Source of the DNA: CAYFJO01 sp964343305
Lineage (GTDB): Bacteria; Planctomycetota; Planctomycetia; Pirellulales; Pirellulaceae
Length of the DNA stretch: 13,469 bases
Assembly: GCA_964343305.1 (NCBI GenBank)
Contig: CAYFJO010000291.1
Location: forward strand, 1 to 13,469
Direction: 5' to 3'
The notes beneath the pieces were generated by a model. The model was not told where the DNA came from. It was given only the letters and a program-made list of their open reading frames with translations, and did no database searches. Numbering within the stretch: the stretch's first letter is position 1; every line of letters begins with the position of its first letter. The translations under genes and the position numbers were made by a program. This document shows, piece after piece, positions 1 through 6,400 of this stretch.

Positions 1-1265
1 GATACGCCCTCGACGCCGGCCAGGTACTTCTCGACGTATTTGCCGACGTCGGGGCTTTTCAGATCCGCCTCGAACGGCATCGTGGCCAGGATGCCCCCCG
101 CGATGTCGTGGGCCAATCGGGCAATCTCGTAGATGTGCCGCGTGACGTTGTGCTTTGTGCAGTTGGCGAGCAATGGATCGGGACAGTACGCCCCGCTGGC
201 CGTCTTCTCGCCCAAGGCCGAACAGGAAATCGAACCGGCGAACAAGGTCTCGGCCAAGTGGACCATCTCCGCCAGTTTGTCGCGAACGTGCGACGCCCGT
301 GCGGAACCCTGCATTTCGGCCGCCACGGCGCAGCCGCCCACGATGATATCCGACAGGCCTCCCTTGCAGCCTCCGTAGTTCTGGCGGTGCAGCGTGGCGA
401 ATCGCTCCACCAGCGGGCCGGTGAACTCGTGCTCCCCACAGACAAATACCCGCTCCCAGGGCACGAAGACGTCTTCGAACACGATCAGCGACTCCCCTCC
501 CACGATGCCGTAAACCGGCTTGCCGACATCGATGCAGCCGGTGAACTTGCGCTCTTCGTTCGTCTGCCGGCCAAAGACCTGAATCACGCCCGGGGCATCG
601 AGAGGCACGGCGCAGACCAGGGCAAAATCGCTGTCGTCTTCGCCCATCGCCTGTGTCGGCATGATGAGCACCTCGTGGCTGTTGACGGCGCCCGTCTGGT
701 GCGCCTTGTTGCCGCGGATGACGATTCCATCCTTGCGGCGCTCGGCGACGTGAGTGAACAGATCGCGGTCGTGCTGCAAGTGCGGCGGCTTGGAACGGTC
801 GCCCTTGGTGTCGGTCATGCCGCCGACGAGCATCTTGTTCGACGACTGGATCATCTTCAGATACTCGACGAACCGACTGTGATAGTCGGTCCCGCGCTGC
901 CGGTCGATGTCGAACGTGGTCATGTACGTGGCGTTGAGCGCGTCCCAGCCGACGCACCGCTGGAAACAACTGCCCGTTACGTGCGAGATGGCCCGCAAGA
1001 GCTGCACCTTCTTGATCAGGTCGTCGACCGACTGGTTGATATAGGTAAACCGGCTGATCCGCTCGCCGGTCAGGTGACTCACCGCCGTGGCGAGTTCTTC
1101 ATATTCCGGCAGCAGCGCGAACTCATAGGTTTTGGCCGCGGCGTTGATGTGCGGCAAGAAAGCGGGATGATCGGTCACGTCCTCGACGCGCTGGCCGTTG
1201 TAATAGACCAAATGCCCCTGCTCTTTGAGGCTTTGGATGTAGTCGTCTTTGGTTTTGATCTTCAT
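1..1265 (-). CDS. abfD: 4-hydroxybutyryl-CoA dehydratase / vinylacetyl-CoA delta-isomerase (AbfD family), C-terminus cut by window edge
   Basis: This [4Fe-4S]- and FAD-containing radical enzyme dehydrates 4-hydroxybutyryl-CoA to crotonyl-CoA and isomerises vinylacetyl-CoA. The reverse strand translates from ATG at 1265 without a stop to the left edge, giving 421 residues; the family is usually about 480-490 aa, so roughly the last 60-70 are missing. Seen directly: TGSCFQRCVG gives Cys100 and Cys104, and HRQNYGGCK gives His293 and Cys300. These match, with a constant offset of one, the cluster ligands Cys99, Cys103, His292 and Cys299 that I recall for the Clostridium aminobutyricum enzyme. Glu258 (GGESL), Thr191 (HQTGA), Tyr297 and Lys301 fall at its other active-site positions. 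The stretch ARLAHDIAGGILATMP is also typical. An AAGGA at 1273-1277 lies 7 nt before the start. It is the third gene of an SDR-ligase-dehydratase operon, 38 nt after the ligase. The related HpaB-type flavin monooxygenases lack the Cys/His cluster, so that call is unlikely. Substrate identity is inferred from the family. Confidence 0.92.
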   Translation of the reverse strand, partial: MKIKTKDDYIQSLKEQGHLVYYNGQRVEDVTDHPAFLPHINAAAKTYEFALLPEYEELATAVSHLTGERISRFTYINQSVDDLIKKVQLLRAISHVTGSCFQRCVGWDALNATYMTTFDIDRQRGTDYHSRFVEYLKMIQSSNKMLVGGMTDTKGDRSKPPHLQHDRDLFTHVAERRKDGIVIRGNKAHQTGAVNSHEVLIMPTQAMGEDDSDFALVCAVPLDAPGVIQVFGRQTNEERKFTGCIDVGKPVYGIVGGESLIVFEDVFVPWERVFVCGEHEFTGPLVERFATLHRQNYGGCKGGLSDIIVGGCAVAAEMQGSARASHVRDKLAEMVHLAETLFAGSISCSALGEKTASGAYCPDPLLANCTKHNVTRHIYEIARLAHDIAGGILATMPFEADLKSPDVGKYVEKYLAGVEGV

Positions 1266-1303
1266 GGGGATGTCCTTTTTCGAGGAATCTCGGCCATCGC
1301 GGT

Positions 1304-2860
1304 TTATCTTTTTGTATCGGTCGTGTCCGAGTCGCGCCGCAGCGGGTCGCCCTCGGGTACAAGCTCGCGGAGGCGGTTTTTCAGTACCTTCCCACCGGGG
1401 TTTCGAGGCAGGCTTTCGACAAAGGAGACCGAACACGGCACTTTAAAATCGGCGATTCTGCCGCGGCAATGTTCGATAACTTCCTCTTCGGTGGCCTGGC
1501 CGCCCGGCCTGGGCACGATGAACGCGTGCACCACTTCGCCGAAAATGCTGTGCGCTCGAGGCACGACGGCCGCTTCGAGCACTTGGGGATGCGTCACCAG
1601 TACGGACTCGACCTCGATCGAATAGATGTTTTCGCCACCCCGACTGATCATATCCTTTTTCCGATCGACGATATAGACAAACCCTTCGTCGTCGATCCGC
1701 GCGTAGTCGCCCGTGTGCAGCCGTCCGGCGACGATCACGTCTTCGGTCGCCTCGGATTTGTTCCAATAGCGCGAGACGACGTTCGGGCCCTCGATCAAGA
1801 GTTCGCCGACGCTGCCCGCTTCGACCTCTTCGCCCTGCTCGTCGATCACGCTCAGTCGCACGCCGCTGACCGGTAGCCCGACGCTCGCCCCCTTTCGCAC
1901 GGCATCGCACGAGGGGAGCACGGTGGTCAGCGAACTGGTTTCGGTCAGCCCGTAGACGTTGTAGAGGTCGACGCCCAATCGGCTTTTCAGCGAGAGGACG
2001 GTCTGGGGCGGCATGGGAGCGCCGCCGTAGGCCGCGATCCGCAGCGACGAGATGTCGCGCCGCGTAAGCTCGTCGCTCTGCAACATCAGCGTGTACATGG
2101 TCGGCACGTTGAGAAGGATGCTCACCCGGTGCCGTTCGACCAGCCGGATCATCTCCGCCGTGTCGTAGCGCCGCATGAGCACACAACAGCCGCCCGTATA
2201 ACCGAACGCGACCAACTGCGAATTGAGTCCGGTGACGTGAAACAAGGGCACGGCGATCAGCGTGACGTCGCTCTCGCGGTAGTGCAAATGCGCGCCGCAG
2301 TTGCGGGCATTGGCCATGATATTGCGATGCGACATGACCGCCCCCTTGGGCAAACCGGTCGTGCCCGAGGTATACATGATGCAGGCCGGGTCGCCCGGAT
2401 CCACCTCCACGCTGGAGGCGCCCGGCGCATGGAGTAGATTGCCCCACGGTTTCACGCCGGGTATTGTCTCCTCGCCGGCGAGGAATACCTGCTGGACCGT
2501 CTCCAACTCGTCTCGAAACGCAAGGAACATCTCACCAAACCCCGGCCCGAGGAGCAATCGCTTCGCGCCGCTGTCGTTGAGAATGTAAGCCAGCTCGCCT
2601 GCCGCCAGACGGTTGTTCAAAGGGACGGCAATCGCGGCCAGGCTGAGTGTGGCGTAGTACGACAAGACGAACTCGAGGCAGTTGGGAAACAGCATGGCCA
2701 CGCGGTCGCCCCGCGTTACACCACGCGCTTGCAGTCCGCCGGCCAGGCGCTCGACCTGCTCGGCAACTTCGGCGTACGAGAGCGCGCGGTCGTCTTCGAC
2801 GAGTGCCGTCTTGTCCGGCAACCGGGCGGCCGTGGTCGCGAGCATTTGGTGGATGTGCAT
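1304..2860 (-). CDS. Class I AMP-forming acyl-CoA ligase (fatty-acid/hydroxyacid:CoA ligase type)
   Basis: The 518-aa protein belongs to the ANL superfamily: it adenylates a carboxylic acid with ATP and then forms the CoA thioester. Motifs in order: phosphate loop YTSGTTGLPKG at residues 163-173, A5 motif YGLTET at 303-308, TGD at 383-385, hinge DRKKDMI at 399-405, A8 loop SRGGENIYSIEVE at 406-418, and the adenylation lysine K491 in NPGGKVLK. All are intact and the length is normal. There is no signal peptide, so it is cytosolic. The start at 2860 is chosen because an AGGA (2869-2872) sits 8 nt upstream, overlapping the SDR stop, and because the protein then begins with the usual short family leader; the frame stays open further upstream but there it overlaps the SDR gene. 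It lies 10 nt after the SDR and 38 nt before abfD, so co-transcription is very likely. The dehydratase suggests the substrate may be 4-hydroxybutyrate or a similar short hydroxy acid, but the sequence motifs do not fix chain length. Confidence 0.93.
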   Translation of the reverse strand: MHIHQMLATTAARLPDKTALVEDDRALSYAEVAEQVERLAGGLQARGVTRGDRVAMLFPNCLEFVLSYYATLSLAAIAVPLNNRLAAGELAYILNDSGAKRLLLGPGFGEMFLAFRDELETVQQVFLAGEETIPGVKPWGNLLHAPGASSVEVDPGDPACIMYTSGTTGLPKGAVMSHRNIMANARNCGAHLHYRESDVTLIAVPLFHVTGLNSQLVAFGYTGGCCVLMRRYDTAEMIRLVERHRVSILLNVPTMYTLMLQSDELTRRDISSLRIAAYGGAPMPPQTVLSLKSRLGVDLYNVYGLTETSSLTTVLPSCDAVRKGASVGLPVSGVRLSVIDEQGEEVEAGSVGELLIEGPNVVSRYWNKSEATEDVIVAGRLHTGDYARIDDEGFVYIVDRKKDMISRGGENIYSIEVESVLVTHPQVLEAAVVPRAHSIFGEVVHAFIVPRPGGQATEEEVIEHCRGRIADFKVPCSVSFVESLPRNPGGKVLKNRLRELVPEGDPLRRDSDTTDTKR

Positions 2861-2870
2861 CAATCGTTTC

Positions 2871-3635
2871 CTACCAGATCGTCCAGCCGCCGTCGATGAG
2901 GATCGTCTGCCCGGTGATGAAGTCCGACGCCGGCGCCGCCAGAAAAACGACCAGGCCTTCGAGTTCCTCCGGGCGGCCCCAACGCCCCATCGGCGTGCGC
3001 TCCTTGATGAATTCAAACCGCTCCGGGTCGTCGCGCAACTGGGCGACCAATTCAGTCTCGAAATAGGTCGGGCCGATGCCGTTGACGCGGACGCCCAACT
3101 TCGCCCACTCCAGGGCCATCACCTTGGTCATTTGATCGACACCTCCTTTCGAGGCGCAGTAGGCCAGCAGGTAGGGCAGCGCCACCTGACCCATGATCGA
3201 TGAGATGTTGATCACCTTGCCATACTCGCGCTCGATCATTTGCGGGGCAACGGCCTGGGTCACCAGGTAGTAACCTTTCAGGTTGGTGTCGATCACGCGG
3301 TCCCATTGCTCCTCGGGGTAGTCGACCGCCAGCGTACGATGGTTGACGCCGGCGTTGTTGATGAGGATGTCGACGTGGCCGAAATGTTCGAGGATTCGCT
3401 CGACGCCTTGCCGCACGGCGTCGCCGGAGAGCACGTCAAGCGAGAAACCCGCCGCCCGGCCATCGGCGGCGGTGATGTCGCGGCAGACACGGGCCAGATC
3501 GGCCTCATTGCGACCACACACAGCGACGTCGGCGCCCGCCTTGGCGAGCACCTTGGCCGTTACCTCGCCCAACCCGCGCGTGGCGCCGGTTACCATGGCT
3601 ACCTTCCCCGAGAGATCGAACAGCTCTTGGATCAT
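2871..3635 (-). CDS. Classical SDR-family oxidoreductase (gluconate 5-dehydrogenase / 3-ketoacyl reductase-like)
   Basis: This is a 254-aa NAD(P)-dependent short-chain dehydrogenase with a complete classical fold signature: cofactor loop TGATRGLG at 16-23, NNAG at 93-96, and the catalytic tetrad Asn118 (DTNLKG), Ser146, Tyr159 and Lys163 (YCASK). The C-terminus is the family-typical ITGQTILIDGGW. In the usual PGP position after the active site it has IGPTYFET. By overall look it is nearest the gluconate 5-dehydrogenase / 2-deoxy-gluconate dehydrogenase branch, but SDR substrates cannot be read from sequence. It is the first gene of the operon with the ligase and abfD. In that setting it may oxidise an alcohol or reduce a ketone or semialdehyde feeding the ligase, which is inference. 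Start choice: ATG at 3635 gives the normal short leader before GKVAMVTG and has GGAG 11 nt upstream. An in-frame ATG at 3662 adds nine residues but has no visible ribosome binding site and abuts the palindrome at 3667-3715. Confidence 0.9.
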   Translation of the reverse strand: MIQELFDLSGKVAMVTGATRGLGEVTAKVLAKAGADVAVCGRNEADLARVCRDITAADGRAAGFSLDVLSGDAVRQGVERILEHFGHVDILINNAGVNHRTLAVDYPEEQWDRVIDTNLKGYYLVTQAVAPQMIEREYGKVINISSIMGQVALPYLLAYCASKGGVDQMTKVMALEWAKLGVRVNGIGPTYFETELVAQLRDDPERFEFIKERTPMGRWGRPEELEGLVVFLAAPASDFITGQTILIDGGWTIW

Positions 3636-3666
3636 TTCTTTCGACACTCCGCACTTAGCCATGATT

Positions 3667-3715
3667 GTAGGACGGATTGCTAATCCGTTCGGGACGGAAT
3701 GGCATTCCGTCCTAC
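3667..3715. repeat. Nested palindrome / REP-like element in divergent spacer
   Basis: The 49-bp element is an imperfect palindrome. The outer arms GTAGGACGGA (3667-3676) and TCCGTCCTAC (3706-3715) are perfect complements over 10 bp, and pairing continues inward with a few mismatches and wobbles to a centre near 3691. Each half is also a hairpin by itself: ACGGATT-gct-AATCCGT on the left and ACGGAAT-ggc-ATTCCGT on the right. It can therefore fold as one long hairpin or two short ones. A GC-rich mini-hairpin (GCGGC-tcc-GCCGC, 3723-3735) follows directly. No T-run flanks it, so it is not a standard terminator. It lies between the divergent SDR operon and the hzsA-like gene. I recall similar ACGGATT/AATCCGT palindromes as dispersed repeats in planctomycete genomes; that part is memory, not seen here. 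Confidence 0.75.
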
Positions 3716-3735
3716 ATTGACTGCGGCTCCGCCGC

Positions 3736-3871
3736 CCTAGATGAACGTTGCTTCGGGTACCAAAACTTATTAAAGTAACTACAGCTTACATATTATCGAT
3801 TCCCGCCTGGAAACGACCACCCGCTCGACGGATATTTTCAGCTCACGGCAAGCTCACTAGGACTTACGCTC
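3736..3871 (+). promoter_or_regulatory. Leader and probable promoter region of the hzsA-like gene
   Basis: The part of the divergent spacer from about 3761 to 3800 is much more AT-rich than its surroundings and contains TATTAT at 3791-3796, an acceptable -10 element, but no convincing -35 at the correct distance. The only clear translational signal is AGGA at 3859-3862, 9 nt before the ATG at 3872, which supports that start. Assignment of a promoter is inference from composition and position. Confidence 0.25.
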
Positions 3872-6400
3872 ATGCAAACTACTTCCAGCCAACGACAGGT
3901 CTGCCCCCAGGAATCGCTTGCAACTGGTACATGTTTCGGTCGTCCAGCCTGGCTGCTGGTCACCGCGATTCTTGTGGCCCTTGGTGGTGGACCGCTGCCG
4001 ACACTCGTCGCGCAACAGCAGCCGGCCGAAAAACCTGCCGATTCACTTCGAGTTGCGATCGTTGACTTGATGGAAACTTTCGGCGATCGCTATCCCGATG
4101 GTAACCAATATCTGGCGGAACTCGACAAGATCGACAGCCGTCTGCCGCAGGCAACGCCGGTAGACCGCAAGCGGCTGGAAGGTGGGCTACAGTCACTCAA
4201 GCGCAGAGCGCTGGTGGCCAATCCTTTGGTCAGCGACGGTCCTCTGCTGTTCATCGTTCGCGAGCAGTATTTGAAAGACCATCACAACACAGCCACCATG
4301 TTTCAAACCGGAGAGATCAATGCGAAAAAGTTTCGGGGTGGAGGAACGATCAAGACGATCCATTTCGGACGCAACGGCTTGGTAACGACGTTGTACGAAT
4401 CGCCGCATGGGGTTGCTCGAGATCCGGATGTGAGTTTCGACGGCCGCAAGATCCTGTTTTCGTTGCGGCGCGATCCGAAGGACGATTACCATATCTACGA
4501 ATTGATCGTGGACTCGAACGAATTGAAACAACTCACATTCGGGTCGGGTGTCTCGGATATCGATCCGATTTACTTGCCGGACGGCAAGATACTTTTCAGT
4601 TCGACCCGTGAACCGAAATACTGCATGTGCAACCGCCACATCATGGGCAACTTGTTCACGATGAGTGGGGACGGCAGCGACATCCAACAGATTGCCCACA
4701 GCACTCTGCACGAAGGCCACGCGGCGCTGTTGTCCGACGGACGGATCATTTACGACCGCTGGGAGTATGTGGATCGCAATTTTGGCGACGCTCAAGGTGT
4801 GTGGAGTGCCAATCCCGACGGCACGAATCATGCAATCTATTGGGGCAACAACACGAACTCGCCCGGCGGCGTGCTGGATGCCCGTGAGATTCCGGAGACT
4901 GGGCAGTTTTTGGCGACCTTTTCTTCCTGCCATGATCGCCCCTGGGGGGCTCTGGCGATCGTCGACCGGCGCATCGGCATGGACGGCAAGCGACCGGTCG
5001 TGCGCACTTGGCCAGCCAGCGCCATCGAATTGGTTGGCCAGGGAAACTACGACACGTTCAAGCGTGTCAATCCAAAGTATGAAGATCCTTTTCCGCTGTC
5101 CGACAAGTATTTTCTCTGCTCCCGCACCACCGGCAACGGCGAGCAAATGGGCATCTTTCTGATCGACATTTTCGGCAACGAGATCTTGCTGCACAGCGAA
5201 GCGCCCGGCTGCTTTGACCCGATGCCGCTTGCACCTCGCAGGAAGCCGCCGGCGATTCCTTCGCGCGTCGACCAAGAGAAGAAAGACGGTTACTTCTACG
5301 TGGCCGATGTCTATCTCGGCACGGGGATGGAGAAGATCGCACGTGGACAGGTCAAGTCTCTGCGTGTCGTGGAATCACCCGAAAAGCGATTCTGGACGCA
5401 TACCGCGTGGAACGGTAGCGGCACGCAGGCGCCGGGCATGGCTTGGAATGATTTCAACAACAAACGAATCCTCGGCACGGTGCCTGTGGAGCCCGATGGC
5501 AGTGCCTATTTTTCCGTGCCGGCAGACACTTACGTCTTTTTTCAACTGCTGGACGAGAAGGGCATGATGATCCAGTCGATGCGTAGCGGTACGATTGTCC
5601 GACCCGGTGAAAGGATCGGTTGTGTTGGTTGCCATGAAAGTCGCCAAGCGAGCGTTCCCAACGGTCCCGCATTGGCGCTCGCTCGGTCGCCGAGCAGATT
5701 GGCGCCGTGGTATGGACCCGCGAGGAAGTTCAATTACATGACCGAAGTCCAACCCGTCTTCGACAAACATTGCGTCTCGTGTCACGATTACGGCAAAGAG
5801 AATGGCAAAAAACTGAATCTGGCTGGCGACGCGGGATTGATCTTCAATAAGTCGTACGTTGAACTGCGGTCAAAGAACTACGTGCGCGTGCCGGGCGCGG
5901 GACCATCGACCGTGCTGCAGCCCAAAAGCTGGGGCTCGCATGTCAGCCCGCTGGTAAGCGTGTTGCTGAACGGACATAAGGACCGGCGACTCGACAAGAG
6001 CATCAAGATGGACAAGCAGAGCTTCGACCGCATCGTTACCTGGATCGACATCAACGCGCCGTACTACCCCGATTACGCCAGCGCCTATCCTGGCAACTCG
6101 TACGGACGCTCACCGCTCGCTCCCGCACAGCTCAAACGACTCAGTGAATTGACCGGCATCAGTCTGAACCAACAGAAGTTCTCTTCGCACGTGAGTTTCA
6201 CTCGACCTGAACAGAGCCCCTGCCTGGGCCGATTCGAGGACCAGGGTGACCCGCGCTACGAAGAAGCGCTGTCGATCATTCGCGGGGGCGCGGAGTTGCT
6301 GGCGAAGCAGCCCCGCGCCGACATGCCTGGCTTCCGGCTGACCGGACCCGACGCCGAGCGTCAAGCCAGGTATACTCGACTGGTCGAGGACAAACAATGA
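3872..6400 (+). CDS. HzsA-related exported di-haem cytochrome c with beta-propeller domain
   Basis: The 842-aa protein resembles the alpha subunit of anammox hydrazine synthase, as a member of the wider planctomycete HzsA-related family; its reaction is unknown. Residues 26-47 form a hydrophobic signal segment ending TLVAQ, so the product is probably exported. Residues 180-450 hold TolB/PD40-like propeller strands, for example DPDVSFDGRKILFS and DIDPIYLPDGKILFSS. Two c-type haem sites follow: CVGCH at 584-588 and CVSCH at 634-638. His690 (GSHVS) and His702 (NGHKD) are candidate distal ligands. In the Kuenenia enzyme, as I recall, the first haem is Cys583/Cys586/His587 with Tyr591 on the iron; here the equivalent position is Gln592. 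No beta or gamma subunit gene is nearby, so hydrazine synthesis is unlikely. Unplaced cysteines that might bind metal are Cys251, Cys253 and Cys353. Its stop overlaps the start of the next gene by 4 nt. Confidence 0.88.
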   Translation: MQTTSSQRQVCPQESLATGTCFGRPAWLLVTAILVALGGGPLPTLVAQQQPAEKPADSLRVAIVDLMETFGDRYPDGNQYLAELDKIDSRLPQATPVDRKRLEGGLQSLKRRALVANPLVSDGPLLFIVREQYLKDHHNTATMFQTGEINAKKFRGGGTIKTIHFGRNGLVTTLYESPHGVARDPDVSFDGRKILFSLRRDPKDDYHIYELIVDSNELKQLTFGSGVSDIDPIYLPDGKILFSSTREPKYCMCNRHIMGNLFTMSGDGSDIQQIAHSTLHEGHAALLSDGRIIYDRWEYVDRNFGDAQGVWSANPDGTNHAIYWGNNTNSPGGVLDAREIPETGQFLATFSSCHDRPWGALAIVDRRIGMDGKRPVVRTWPASAIELVGQGNYDTFKRVNPKYEDPFPLSDKYFLCSRTTGNGEQMGIFLIDIFGNEILLHSEAPGCFDPMPLAPRRKPPAIPSRVDQEKKDGYFYVADVYLGTGMEKIARGQVKSLRVVESPEKRFWTHTAWNGSGTQAPGMAWNDFNNKRILGTVPVEPDGSAYFSVPADTYVFFQLLDEKGMMIQSMRSGTIVRPGERIGCVGCHESRQASVPNGPALALARSPSRLAPWYGPARKFNYMTEVQPVFDKHCVSCHDYGKENGKKLNLAGDAGLIFNKSYVELRSKNYVRVPGAGPSTVLQPKSWGSHVSPLVSVLLNGHKDRRLDKSIKMDKQSFDRIVTWIDINAPYYPDYASAYPGNSYGRSPLAPAQLKRLSELTGISLNQQKFSSHVSFTRPEQSPCLGRFEDQGDPRYEEALSIIRGGAELLAKQPRADMPGFRLTGPDAERQARYTRLVEDKQ

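Noticed and set aside
1..1265. 4-hydroxyphenylacetate 3-monooxygenase (HpaB)
   Set aside because: Same fold superfamily, but the four iron-sulfur ligands at AbfD spacing are decisive for the dehydratase.
108..1625. A 505-codon plus-strand open frame
   Set aside because: It is antisense to the dehydratase and the end of the ligase gene; the minus strand carries exact family motifs, and the plus translation is a His/Asp/Val-rich mirror typical of GC-rich DNA.
4193..5275. A 360-codon minus-strand open frame inside the hzsA-like gene
   Set aside because: It is opposite a gene with two CXXCH motifs and propeller repeats, and its own translation has no motif.
3872..6400. True anammox hydrazine synthase alpha subunit
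   Set aside because: The Tyr after the first haem motif is Gln and no beta or gamma subunit or hydrazine dehydrogenase gene is present; HzsA-related is the safer name.
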